Assembly (NCBI RefSeq): GCF_000633455.1
Contig: NZ_AYMG01000036.1
Location: 1-64,000, forward strand
DNA length: 64,000 nucleotides
From: Pedobacter jeongneungensis
GTDB taxonomy: Bacteria > Bacteroidota > Bacteroidia > Sphingobacteriales > Sphingobacteriaceae
Direction: 5' to 3'
In this document: one piece after another, positions 18,131 to 26,860 of the stretch
Layout of the letters: every line of letters starts with the position of its first letter
How positions within the stretch are numbered: the first letter of the stretch is position 1
The notes under the pieces: generated by a model
The model's input: the letters and a program-made list of their open reading frames with translations, nothing else
Database searches by the model: none
What the model was told of the DNA's origin: nothing
Position numbers and translations under genes: made by a program

Positions 18131-18697
18131 ATGCACGAGATTGAGCCTTATTACCAATGGAGAGATGATTATATTTCGGCAGAAGATGAGCGTTCGCCAT
18201 TTTACAATACCGAATATTCGGAACTTTATTTTGATAAGCAGATATATAACTTTTTATTGCACCCTCAATGGGATGAATTTGGTTCGAATACGCTTTACAT
18301 GAAGGTATTGTACGCCGATTATGACCGCAGTTATGCCATCATCGAATTTATAGGCGAATGGAACGACGCCATTAACAACGATATTATGCTAATGAAACGT
18401 GATATTTTAGAACTGATGATGGATGAAGGCATTAATAAATTTATCCTGATTGGTGAAAATGTATTGAATTTTCATGCCTCTGATGATAGTTATTATGAAG
18501 AATGGTTTCAGGAAGTAGAAGATGGCTGGATTGTTGGAGTAAATTTCCAGGAGCATGTAATTACTGAGTTTAGGGACAATAACATCGATTATTACATTAA
18601 CTTTGGGGGCGCTTTTGATAACCTGCCCTGGCGTACATTAAAACCCCTGCAGTTCTTTAAAAAAGTTGAAGAACTGCTGACAAAAAGATTAAACTAA
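18131..18697 (+). CDS. Conserved hypothetical protein
   Basis: A 188-residue acidic cytosolic protein with no signal or membrane segment. It begins MHEIEPYYQWRDDYISAEDERSPF and contains blocks such as HPQWDEFGSNTLYMKVLYADYD, FILIGENVLNFHASDDSYYEEWF and DNLPWRTLKPLQFF. I recognise it as a family conserved in Bacteroidetes but know no function. The start at 18131 is preferred; the frame upstream of it to 18074 lies in the repeat. Confidence 0.75.
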   Translation: MHEIEPYYQWRDDYISAEDERSPFYNTEYSELYFDKQIYNFLLHPQWDEFGSNTLYMKVLYADYDRSYAIIEFIGEWNDAINNDIMLMKRDILELMMDEGINKFILIGENVLNFHASDDSYYEEWFQEVEDGWIVGVNFQEHVITEFRDNNIDYYINFGGAFDNLPWRTLKPLQFFKKVEELLTKRLN

Positions 18698-18734
18698 ATA
18701 CTTATTTTTATATAGTTAATACACAAAATTTAAA

Positions 18735-19490
18735 ATGGAACAACAAAATTATCAATATCAAGACAACAGTGTTTTTGTACAGGAAAAATCTGTTTCTAAA
18801 AAATTCTTTGCAAACGTATTCTTATGGATGTTCGTTGCATTAAGTTTATCTACAGTAGCTGCGTATCTTTTTGGTACCAACGAACACTTAATGCAGTATC
18901 TTTTAAATATTAACCCTGCAACCGGAAAAGTGAGTATGTCAATCTTTGGCTATATCGCTATGTTTGCACCACTTGGCCTTGTTTTATTGATGGGTTTTGG
19001 TTTAAGCAGATTATCATTACCGGCATTAATTGGGGTATTTGTGCTTTATTCGGTGCTAACAGGGGTAAGTTTAAGTTTTATTTTATTAACCTACACTTCA
19101 GGTTCAATAGTGAGCTGTTTTGCTGGTGCTGCCGGTATATTTGGTATCATGGCCGTTATGGGTTATACAACTAATATCGATCTAAGCAAGTTTGGCCCCA
19201 TTTTAATGGTTGGTGTAATTGGTTTAGTGATTGCGAGTGTAATTAATATGTTTATCCAGAGCGAACAGTTCAGTTTGTTTATGGCTTTCATTGGTATTGC
19301 CATATTTACAGCGTTAACTGCTTACGATGTACAAAAAATAAAAAGGATCGGTGAAGGGATTGAGGCTAGTGGCGAGCAGGTTCTTCAGATCGAATCTAAG
19401 AAAATGGCTATTGTTGCCGCTTTATCTTTATATCTGGACTTCTTAAATATCTTCCTTTTCCTATTACGTATTTTCGGGAGCAGAAAATAA
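18735..19490 (+). CDS. Bax inhibitor-1/YccA family membrane protein
   Basis: A 251-residue protein with a short soluble N-terminus and seven predicted membrane helices. The family pattern shows in FANVFLWMFVALSLSTVAAY near the start, the conserved ALTAYDVQKIKRIGEG loop (about residues 193-208) and the last helix LYLDFLNIFLFLLRIFGSRK. Members act as pH-dependent ion leak channels. Its last base is shared with the start of a 57-residue membrane protein. Confidence 0.93.
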   Translation: MEQQNYQYQDNSVFVQEKSVSKKFFANVFLWMFVALSLSTVAAYLFGTNEHLMQYLLNINPATGKVSMSIFGYIAMFAPLGLVLLMGFGLSRLSLPALIGVFVLYSVLTGVSLSFILLTYTSGSIVSCFAGAAGIFGIMAVMGYTTNIDLSKFGPILMVGVIGLVIASVINMFIQSEQFSLFMAFIGIAIFTALTAYDVQKIKRIGEGIEASGEQVLQIESKKMAIVAALSLYLDFLNIFLFLLRIFGSRK

Positions 19491-19663
19491 TGAATAAAAT
19501 TTTAGCTGTTATTGGTTTCATATTAGTTGGAGCAGGCATTCAAGTGCTCATCAAGCTTTTTATAACAGAAAACATCTTTGTAGTAAGTTTAGGAAGTGGG
19601 ATTTGGATAGGCTATATGGCAATTTGGTATAATAAGAAATTTGGGAAAAAGATAGTCAGCTAA
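19490..19663 (+). CDS. Small membrane protein (57 residues)
   Basis: The ATG overlaps the TAA of the Bax inhibitor gene (TAATG), so the two are probably translated together. It encodes 57 residues with two hydrophobic stretches (MNKILAVIGFILVGAGIQVL and VVSLGSGIWIGYMAIWY) and a basic tail KKFGKKIVS. I know no family for it. It is likely to be missed by annotation that ignores short frames. Confidence 0.6.
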   Translation: MNKILAVIGFILVGAGIQVLIKLFITENIFVVSLGSGIWIGYMAIWYNKKFGKKIVS

Positions 19664-19759
19664 TTTTAGAAAAACAGAACAATATTCTTAAGGCTGCGCA
19701 GTTTTGCGTGGCCTTTGTAATTTTATTTGGTAGCGAAGCGATAAATTTTGGAATTGATG

Positions 19760-19767
19760 TAGCTTTG
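19760..19767 (+). promoter_or_regulatory. -7 promoter box before SAM riboswitch
   Basis: TAGCTTTG matches the Bacteroidetes -7 box. Transcription would start around 19774, just before the riboswitch. The -33 box is not clear. Confidence 0.4.
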
Positions 19768-19782
19768 TTGCATTTTTGTATG

Positions 19783-19885
19783 CTTATTAAGAAAGACGGA
19801 GGGATTAGACCCAACGAAGTCTTAGCAACCTGTAACCATACAAGGTGCTAAATTCTATCCCGAATAAATTCGGGACCAGATAAGT
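19783..19885 (+). ncRNA. SAM riboswitch (SAM-I / S-box type)
   Basis: Core S-box sequence is seen in order: P1 5' strand CTTATT, GGAGGGATTAGACCC, ACGAAGTCTTAGCAACC, AAGGTGCTAAATTCTATCC, a small hairpin CCCGAATAAATTCGGG, then the closing P1 strand GATAAG. It would sense S-adenosylmethionine and control metH downstream, and possibly metF. The G-to-A changes in the usual GGCCC / GCCAA positions make it a slightly variant member. The expression platform is not obvious, because a dispersed repeat lies between it and the start codon. Confidence 0.85.
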
Positions 19886-19924
19886 TTAGGATTACGATTC
19901 ACGTACCAACTTTTTAGATAAGCC

Positions 19925-20012
19925 TTTCAGAGACTTGAGATAACAGATTTGAGATTTGAGACAATGCGTCTAATCAACTCTCATATATAACCTCTCATAT
20001 CTCAAATCTTAC
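19925..20012 (+). repeat. GAGATTTGAGA repeat between riboswitch and metH
   Basis: Units AGATTTGAGATTTGAGAC and the inverse CTCATATCTCAAATCT form a long imperfect hairpin in the metH leader. A close relative, sharing GCGTCTAA/TTCGTCTAA at its centre, lies between nuoE and nuoF (54804-54938). Confidence 0.6.
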
Positions 20013-20020
20013 AACAACAA

Positions 20021-23000
20021 ATGGGTATAAGAGAAGAATTAGAGAAACGTATTTTGGTGATTGATGGTGCAATGGGTACCATGATTCAGCGATATACTTT
20101 AACCGAAGAAGATTTTAGGGGAGAGCGATTTAAGGACCATCCCTGTGATGTAAAAGGCAATAATGATTTGCTTAACATCACACGTCCGGATATTATAAAA
20201 ACGATACACCTGGAGTATATGGCGGCTGGTGCCGATATTATCGAAACCAATACTTTCAGTACGCAACGCATTTCCATGGCCGATTACCAGATGGAAGACC
20301 TTTCTTATGAAATGAGTTTCGAAGGGGCACGCGTAGCAAAAGAGGCTGCAGATGAGTTTATGGCTGCAAACCCAGACCGTAAATGTTTTGTAGCTGGTGC
20401 CATTGGCCCAACTAACCGTACCCTTTCTATGTCGCCAAATGTAAACGATCCAGGTTTTAGGGCAGTTTATTTTGACGAGTTAGAAGAAGCTTATTATGAG
20501 CAGGTACGTGGTTTGGTAGATGGAGGCTCTGATGTATTATTGATCGAAACCATTTTCGATACTTTAAATGCTAAAGTGGCCATTGTGGCCATTAAAAAAT
20601 ATGAAGAGGTTATCGGCCGTAAACTGGAAATCATGATTTCCGGAACAATTACCGATGCCTCTGGCAGAACGCTTTCCGGTCAAACGGCAGAAGCTTTTTT
20701 GAACTCTGTAATGCATGCTAAACCATTAAGTATAGGTTTTAACTGTGCATTGGGGGCAAAAGAAATGCGTCCGCACATTGAGGAGTTAGCCGCAAAAGCG
20801 GGATGTTACGTTTCAGCCTATCCAAACGCCGGTTTACCGAATGAGTTTGGTGCTTATGATGAGCAACCGCACGAAACTGCACATTTGGTAGATGATTTTA
20901 TTGCCTCTGGTTTTGTAAATATTGTAGGTGGTTGTTGTGGTACCACGCCAGAACATATTGGCTGCATTGCCAAAAACGCCAGAAAAGCTGAGCCGCGCAA
21001 AATTCCGGTGCTCGAACCTTACATGCGTTTAAGTGGACTTGAACCAGTTACCATCACCCCAGATAGTATTTTTGTAAACATCGGAGAAAGAACGAATATT
21101 ACCGGATCTCCGAAGTTTTCCAAATTGATTTTGGGTGGCGATTACGAAGCCGCATTAGCCGTCGCTTTACAACAGGTTGAAGGCGGTGCACAGGTGATCG
21201 ATGTAAACATGGATGAGGGGATGTTGGATTCGGAAGCAGCAATGACCAAATTCTTAAACCTCATCGCTTCTGAACCTGATATTGCTAAATTGCCTATTAT
21301 GGTCGATTCATCTAAATGGTCGGTTATTGAGAATGGCCTAAAATGTTTACAGGGAAAAGGAATTGTAAACTCCATTTCCTTAAAAGAAGGAGAGGATAAA
21401 TTCCGTGAGAGTGCCCGTAAAATTATGCAATACGGTGCTGCGGTTGTGGTAATGGCTTTTGATGAACAAGGTCAGGCCGATAATTACGAACGTAGGAAAG
21501 AAATCTGTAAAAGAAGTTACGATATACTGGTACATGAAATCGGTTTCCCACCAGAGGATATTATTTTCGACCCGAATATATTAACCGTTGCAACCGGATT
21601 AGAAGAGCATAACAATTATGCTGTCGATTTTATAAATGCCACCCGATGGATCAAAGAAAACCTCCCATATGCTAAAGTGAGTGGAGGGGTTTCGAACATC
21701 TCCTTCTCTTTCAGGGGGAATAATACTGTCCGCGAAGCGATGCATTCTGCATTTCTTTATCATGCTATTCAGGCCGGTTTAGATATGGGTATCGTAAATG
21801 CGGGTATGTTGGAGGTTTATCAGGAAATTCCACCTGAGCTACTGGAAAGGGTAGAAGATGTACTCTTAAACCGTAGAGATGATGCAACGGAGCGCCTGGT
21901 AGAATATGCCGATACCGTAAAATCGAAAGGCAAGGAGGTTGTTAAAGACGAAGAGTGGAGAAAAGGATCTGTTGAAGAAAGGTTATCACATTCTCTGGTA
22001 AAGGGAATTGTGGAGTACCTGGATGATGATGTGGAAGAAGCCAGACAAAAATATGCCCGCCCGATTCAGGTCATCGAAGGACCATTGATGGACGGAATGA
22101 ACATTGTCGGTGATCTTTTTGGTGCCGGAAAAATGTTCTTACCTCAGGTGGTGAAATCGGCAAGGGTAATGAAAAAAGCAGTAGCCTATTTATTGCCGTT
22201 TATTGAGCAGGAGAAACTGGATAATCCTGATCAGGATCAGAATTCATCAGCAGGAAGGGTATTAATGGCTACGGTTAAAGGCGATGTACACGATATCGGA
22301 AAAAATATTGTCGGCGTGGTATTGGCCTGTAATAATTTCGAAATTGTGGATATGGGTGTGATGGTTCCTGCACAGGAAATTATCAAAAAAGCCAAAGAAA
22401 TTAAAGCCGATATTATTGGTTTAAGTGGATTGATTACGCCATCGCTGGATGAGATGGTTCACTTTGCCAAAGAAATGGAGCGTGAAGGTTTCACCATTCC
22501 ATTGATTATTGGTGGTGCCACAACTTCTAGGATTCACGCTGCAGTAAAAGTAGCGCCCAATTATTCCGGGCCAGCCATCCACGTATTGGATGCTTCGAGA
22601 AGTGTTACTGTTTGCAGTACCCTGATGAATCCTGAAACAAAAGATGATTATGTTGCGGGCATTAGGGCCGAATACGATAAAGCACGTGAAGCGCATTTAA
22701 ATAAGCGATCTGATAAACGTTTTAAAACCTTAGAAGAAGCGCGTCAAAATAAATTTAAGATTGATTTTAAGCAAGACTTGCCTGTTCCGGAATTTACGGG
22801 TACAAGGGTTTTTGATAATTATCCTTTAGAAGAACTGGTTCCTTACATTGATTGGACACCCTTTTTCCACACCTGGGAGCTTCGCGGCAGTTATCCTAAA
22901 ATTTTCGATGATAAAAATGTAGGCGACGAGGCAAAGAAACTTTTTGATGATGCACAGACTTTGTTAAAACGGATCCTCGATGAGAAATTATTAACCGCTA

Positions 23001-23722
23001 GAGCCGTAATCGGTTTCTGGCCGGCGAATGCTGTAGGAGACGATATTCAGTTGACAGTTGATAGTTCCCAGTTATCAGACGGCTCCAAACTGAAAACTGA
23101 AAACTCCCAACTGGTAACTATCCATACCCTCCGCCAACAGGCCGAAAAAGTAGATGGACAGCCATACTATGCTTTATCTGATTTTATTGCGCCAAAAGAA
23201 AGTGGAATCCAGGATTATTTTGGTGGTTTTGCAGTAACAGCGGGTATTGGGATTGATGAACTGGTAAATGAGTTCGAATCCAATTATGATGATTACAACA
23301 GCATCATGGCTAAGGCCTTGGCCGATCGTTTGGCTGAAGCTTTTGCAGAACGCCTGCACGAGCGCGTACGTAAAGAATATTGGGGTTATGCACAGGATGA
23401 AAATCTGAGTAACCAGGAACTGATTAAGGAAGAATATGCAGGTATCCGCCCGGCACCAGGTTATCCTGCCTGTCCGGAACACACCGAAAAAGGAACTTTA
23501 TTCCAATTGCTGGATGCAGAAAACAAAATCGGATTGCATTTAACCGAAAGTTATGCCATGTATCCAACAGCTGCGGTAAGTGGATTTTATTTCGCACACC
23601 CCGATTCGAGGTATTTCGGATTAGGAAAAATAACCAAAGACCAGATTGAAGATTACGCCATCAGGAAAAATATGCCGGTTGAAGAAGTGGAGCGGTGGTT
23701 AAGTCCGAATTTAGCTTATTAA
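20021..23722 (+). CDS. metH: Cobalamin-dependent methionine synthase
   Basis: A full-length 1233-residue MetH that moves a methyl group from methyl-tetrahydrofolate to homocysteine. Domain order is normal. First is the homocysteine domain with zinc Cys in GFNCALGAKEM and GGCCGTTPEH (about residue 303). The pterin domain begins FVNIGERTNITGSPKF. The cobalamin cap and B12 domain follow, with the ligand His in GDVHDIGKN (about residue 757), and then the SAM-dependent activation domain with RPAPGYPACPEH. In the activation domain, residues about 1010-1035 are encoded by a low-complexity repeat rather than normal family sequence. It sits under a SAM riboswitch and before metF. Confidence 0.97.
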   Translation: MGIREELEKRILVIDGAMGTMIQRYTLTEEDFRGERFKDHPCDVKGNNDLLNITRPDIIKTIHLEYMAAGADIIETNTFSTQRISMADYQMEDLSYEMSFEGARVAKEAADEFMAANPDRKCFVAGAIGPTNRTLSMSPNVNDPGFRAVYFDELEEAYYEQVRGLVDGGSDVLLIETIFDTLNAKVAIVAIKKYEEVIGRKLEIMISGTITDASGRTLSGQTAEAFLNSVMHAKPLSIGFNCALGAKEMRPHIEELAAKAGCYVSAYPNAGLPNEFGAYDEQPHETAHLVDDFIASGFVNIVGGCCGTTPEHIGCIAKNARKAEPRKIPVLEPYMRLSGLEPVTITPDSIFVNIGERTNITGSPKFSKLILGGDYEAALAVALQQVEGGAQVIDVNMDEGMLDSEAAMTKFLNLIASEPDIAKLPIMVDSSKWSVIENGLKCLQGKGIVNSISLKEGEDKFRESARKIMQYGAAVVVMAFDEQGQADNYERRKEICKRSYDILVHEIGFPPEDIIFDPNILTVATGLEEHNNYAVDFINATRWIKENLPYAKVSGGVSNISFSFRGNNTVREAMHSAFLYHAIQAGLDMGIVNAGMLEVYQEIPPELLERVEDVLLNRRDDATERLVEYADTVKSKGKEVVKDEEWRKGSVEERLSHSLVKGIVEYLDDDVEEARQKYARPIQVIEGPLMDGMNIVGDLFGAGKMFLPQVVKSARVMKKAVAYLLPFIEQEKLDNPDQDQNSSAGRVLMATVKGDVHDIGKNIVGVVLACNNFEIVDMGVMVPAQEIIKKAKEIKADIIGLSGLITPSLDEMVHFAKEMEREGFTIPLIIGGATTSRIHAAVKVAPNYSGPAIHVLDASRSVTVCSTLMNPETKDDYVAGIRAEYDKAREAHLNKRSDKRFKTLEEARQNKFKIDFKQDLPVPEFTGTRVFDNYPLEELVPYIDWTPFFHTWELRGSYPKIFDDKNVGDEAKKLFDDAQTLLKRILDEKLLTARAVIGFWPANAVGDDIQLTVDSSQLSDGSKLKTENSQLVTIHTLRQQAEKVDGQPYYALSDFIAPKESGIQDYFGGFAVTAGIGIDELVNEFESNYDDYNSIMAKALADRLAEAFAERLHERVRKEYWGYAQDENLSNQELIKEEYAGIRPAPGYPACPEHTEKGTLFQLLDAENKIGLHLTESYAMYPTAAVSGFYFAHPDSRYFGLGKITKDQIEDYAIRKNMPVEEVERWLSPNLAY
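23048..23127 (+). repeat. Dispersed AACTG/CAGTT repeat inside metH
   Basis: An in-frame stretch made of CAGTTGACAGTTGATAGTTC, CCCAGTTATCAG and AAACTGAAAACTGAAAACTC encodes residues such as QLTVDSSQLSDGSK and LKTENSQL. It has the composition of the intergenic repeats at 8664-8734 and 51818-51895. It falls in the loop between GDDI and HTLRQQ of the activation domain. Confidence 0.75.
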
Positions 23723-23732
23723 CCTATCGCTT

Positions 23733-23868
23733 TGTCATCCTGATCCGATAGCTATCGGATGCAACGAAGGATCTCTAAGCGAAGAACATATCATTTTGAT
23801 GTTAGCAGTCATCAAAAAACAGGAACTGCCATTATGTTTGAGATGCTTCATAAGCATTCAGCATGACA
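23733..23868. repeat. Palindromic repeat between metH and metF
   Basis: Ends TGTCATCCTGA and TCAGCATGACA are inverted near-copies, with an inner hairpin ATCCGATAGCTATCGGAT. It is a REP-like unit and fills the gap between the two folate genes. Confidence 0.6.
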
Positions 23869-23881
23869 ACCAAACCAGGTT

Positions 23882-24835
23882 ATGAAGATTACAGACCATA
23901 TAAAAAACGCAAAGGGTAAAACCTTATTCTCTTTTGAATTATTACCACCTGTAAAAGGACAAAGCATCCAATGGATTTACGATGCGATAGAACCACTATT
24001 GGAATTTAATCCTCCTTTTATTGATGTAACATCGCTTCGTGAAGATTATATTTATAAAGAGCAGGCAAATGGTTTGCTCCAAAAGGTATCTTATCGCAAG
24101 CGCCCGGGTACCATTGCCATTTGTGCGGCCATTATCCATAAATATAAGGTTGATGCAGTACCACATTTAATCTGCGGTGGATTTACCAAAGAGGAAACCG
24201 AAAATGCGCTCATCGATTTACAGTTTTTGGGTATAGATAATGTTTTGGCATTACGTGGTGATGCCCGTAAAGCTGATGGAAATTTTGTTCCAACTCCTGG
24301 CGGACACTGTTATGCTACAGACCTGATTGAGCATATCAAAAATCATAATGAGGGTAAATTTCTGCATGAAGATGTAGAAACTTTTAAAAGTGATTTTTGT
24401 ATTGGCGTTGCAGGTTATCCAGAAAAACATTTTGAAGCCCCTAACATGAGCACCGATTTCAAATACCTGAAAAAGAAGGTAGAGGCAGGTGCGGAGTTTA
24501 TCGTAACCCAGATGTTTTTCGATAACCAGAAGTATTTCGATTTTGTAAAGAAATGCAGAGAGAACGACATCAATGTGCCGATTATACCAGGCCTGAAACC
24601 AATAAGTACCCTATCGCAGCTAAATGTGCTGCCTAAGATTTTCCATATCGATTTACCTGATGAGTTAACCGATGCACTATCGCATGCCAAAAATAACAAT
24701 GAGGCTAAAGAAATCGGTACAGAAGCCATGATCAAACAATGTAAAGAACTAATTGATTTCGGTGCTCCGGTATTGCATTTTTACACCATGGGCCGCCCCG
24801 AGCAGACTAAAAAAATTGCGAAAGCTATTTTTTAG
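23882..24835 (+). CDS. metF: Methylenetetrahydrofolate reductase
   Basis: A 317-residue TIM-barrel flavoenzyme reducing 5,10-methylene-THF to 5-methyl-THF, the substrate of MetH encoded just upstream. Blocks seen are FSFELLPPVKGQS near residue 17, the folate/FAD-binding ALRGDARK, and GAEFIVTQMFFDN (about residue 205). The final block is HFYTMGR. Length is slightly above the E. coli protein (296). It probably shares the methionine-related control of metH. Confidence 0.95.
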   Translation: MKITDHIKNAKGKTLFSFELLPPVKGQSIQWIYDAIEPLLEFNPPFIDVTSLREDYIYKEQANGLLQKVSYRKRPGTIAICAAIIHKYKVDAVPHLICGGFTKEETENALIDLQFLGIDNVLALRGDARKADGNFVPTPGGHCYATDLIEHIKNHNEGKFLHEDVETFKSDFCIGVAGYPEKHFEAPNMSTDFKYLKKKVEAGAEFIVTQMFFDNQKYFDFVKKCRENDINVPIIPGLKPISTLSQLNVLPKIFHIDLPDELTDALSHAKNNNEAKEIGTEAMIKQCKELIDFGAPVLHFYTMGRPEQTKKIAKAIF

Positions 24836-24842
24836 TAGACCA

Positions 24843-25003
24843 TCGTTAGTCGGGATTTGCAATCCCGTCTTTAGATATCTTTTAATGGATTTCAAATCCA
24901 CAGCACAGTGCGACGAGATTGCAAATCTCAACGAACAAAAGAGGCACGAAGCAATCTAAAGCACTGGGTTAATTAGCGATCGTGTAGGATTGCTTCGTGC
25001 CTC
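24843..25003. repeat. Cluster of four palindromic repeats
   Basis: Hairpins in order: CGGGATTTGCAATCCCG (24851-24867), TGGATTTCAAATCCA (24886-24900), GAGATTGCAAATCTC (24915-24929), and a perfect 16-bp pair GAGGCACGAAGCAATC / inverse (24941-24956 with 24988-25003). The first three share a GATTTGCAAATC core. They may also act as the transcription end for metF. Confidence 0.75.
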
Positions 25004-25042
25004 GCAATGACATATTTTTCTTTATTCCTTAAACAGATCACT

Positions 25043-26434
25043 ATGAATAATTTAAATATCGACCAACAAAATCTCGATGCCATACTAGCCGAGGTTAAAA
25101 AACAAGGAATTGATTATTTAAACCATATTCATGAACGGTCAACAGCCAGTTCGGGAGAAGTGCAGATTATTGGTGATTTAAACGAGCAAGGTACTGGTGC
25201 TATTGAAGCCTTAAAGCAATTTAATCAGCGTTTTGAGCCCATTATGGTGGCATCATCAGGACCGAGGTATTGGGGTTTTGTAACCGGAGGAACAACACCT
25301 GCTGCTATCGCAGGCGATTGGCTCGCAACCATATACGATCAAAACACACAGAGCGCAAAAGGAGGCGGAGATATTTCTGCTACAATCGAACTCGAAACCA
25401 TTCAGCTGTTGCTTTCGCTATTTAATCTCCCTAAAGATTTTTTTGGTGGATTTGTAACGGGAGCCACTTTATCAAATTTTACTTGCCTGGCCGTTGGCAG
25501 GCAATGGATTGGCAAGCAGCTGGGTAAAGATTTTGCGAGAGAAGGGGTGTCGGGTAATGTAAAGGTACTATCTGCTACACCACATTCATCTGCTATTAAA
25601 TCATTGTCGATGTTAGGTTTGGGCAGTGGCAATTTTATTCAGGTAAATGTAATGCAGGGTAATCGCGAAGCTTTGGATGTTGCTGATCTGGAACTGAAAA
25701 TCAAAGCACTAAATGGCGAACCATTCATTTTAATTTCAAGTGCCGGAACAGTAAATACGGTCGATTTCGATGATTTTGAAGCCATAAATGCATTAAAAGA
25801 GAAATACAATTTCTGGTGGCACATTGACGCAGCATTTGGCGGTTTTGCGGCTTGCTCTCCAAAATACGACCACTTGGTTAAAGGCTGGGGAAATGCCGAT
25901 AGTATTACGGTAGATTGCCATAAATGGTTAAATGTACCTTATGAAAGTGCGGTATTTTTTGTAAAGGAAAAACATCAGCTGTTGCAGGTAGAAACCTTTC
26001 AGAATTCAAATGCGGCTTATTTGGGAAATCCTATGGATAACTTCAGTTATCTTAATTTTCTACCCGAAAATTCCCGCCGCTTAAGGGCTTTGCCTGCTTG
26101 GTTTACCTTAACGAGTTATGGAAAACAGGGTTATCAGGAAATTGTAGAGCGGAATGTTGACATGGCTCTACAATTTGCCGGTTTCATCAGCGAAAATCCA
26201 AACTTCGAGCTGTTAGCGCCTGTCCGTTTAAATACGGTTTGTTTTTCTTTAACAGATGAAAGTTTAGTTCCATCATTCTTAACTAAACTAAATGCAACCG
26301 GAAAAGTATTTATGACCCCTACATTTTATAACGGAAAGAAGGGGATCCGAGCCGCTTTTGTAAACTGGAGGACAAAAAATGAAGATATTGAACTGGCTAC
26401 GGTTGCCATGAAAGAAATTCTTACAGAACTTTAA
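25043..26434 (+). CDS. PLP-dependent group II decarboxylase family protein
   Basis: A 463-residue enzyme of the glutamate/aromatic-amino-acid decarboxylase fold. PLP Lys is in TVDCHKWLNVPYE, the ring-binding Asp in WWHIDAAFGGF, and the substrate-loop block is SGPRYWGFVTGGTTPAAIAGDWL. Substrate is uncertain: glutamate, diaminobutyrate and aromatic amino acids are all possible. The start is the ATG encoding MNNLNIDQQN; an upstream ATG at 25007 lies in repeat-derived sequence. It is not closely similar to the histidine decarboxylase-like protein in this window. Confidence 0.8.
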   Translation: MNNLNIDQQNLDAILAEVKKQGIDYLNHIHERSTASSGEVQIIGDLNEQGTGAIEALKQFNQRFEPIMVASSGPRYWGFVTGGTTPAAIAGDWLATIYDQNTQSAKGGGDISATIELETIQLLLSLFNLPKDFFGGFVTGATLSNFTCLAVGRQWIGKQLGKDFAREGVSGNVKVLSATPHSSAIKSLSMLGLGSGNFIQVNVMQGNREALDVADLELKIKALNGEPFILISSAGTVNTVDFDDFEAINALKEKYNFWWHIDAAFGGFAACSPKYDHLVKGWGNADSITVDCHKWLNVPYESAVFFVKEKHQLLQVETFQNSNAAYLGNPMDNFSYLNFLPENSRRLRALPAWFTLTSYGKQGYQEIVERNVDMALQFAGFISENPNFELLAPVRLNTVCFSLTDESLVPSFLTKLNATGKVFMTPTFYNGKKGIRAAFVNWRTKNEDIELATVAMKEILTEL

Positions 26435-26479
26435 CCTTAAATTTATTGTTTTAAGGGCGTATAACTTATATTTGTATCA

Positions 26480-26782
26480 ATGAAGTTTAATACCCTTAAA
26501 TACATCATCATTAGCTGCATTGCACTAACTTTTTTTCTAAAAGTAAGTCATGTGATTTCGTATTTGAGCTATTCTGCAGATTGTATTGAGGTTTTATCTA
26601 CTAATGATGATGCTACCGAAAAGGAAGAAAAGAAAGTAGAAACCGAATATGCTATAAATCAGATCTTACTTCATACCGATATTTATTTCCCGCTCCAAAC
26701 TGTTAAGAAGGTAATCATTCCTGGTCACGCTTTTAAATTGGCTTATTTCCCCGAAGTTTTAACGCCACCTCCTTCTATTTAG
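26480..26782 (+). CDS. Hypothetical small protein with N-terminal membrane segment
   Basis: A 100-residue protein with a hydrophobic stretch at about residues 8-25 (YIIISCIALTFFLKVSHVI), an acidic-basic middle (DDATEKEEKKVETEY) and a Pro-rich end. No family recognised. It may be exported or anchored. It lies 45 bases after the decarboxylase gene and 78 bases before a secreted protein gene on the same strand. Confidence 0.5.
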   Translation: MKFNTLKYIIISCIALTFFLKVSHVISYLSYSADCIEVLSTNDDATEKEEKKVETEYAINQILLHTDIYFPLQTVKKVIIPGHAFKLAYFPEVLTPPPSI

Positions 26783-26860
26783 CATATCCTTTCAGTTTAT
26801 TCTTTGTTTCGCATAACAGTGAAGCAAATAGTCTATTTTAAAAATTACAAATAATAAGAT

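Noticed and set aside
24843..25003. CRISPR array
   Set aside because: The repeats are palindromes of differing sequence and irregular spacing, with no cas genes in the window; REP-like units explain them better.
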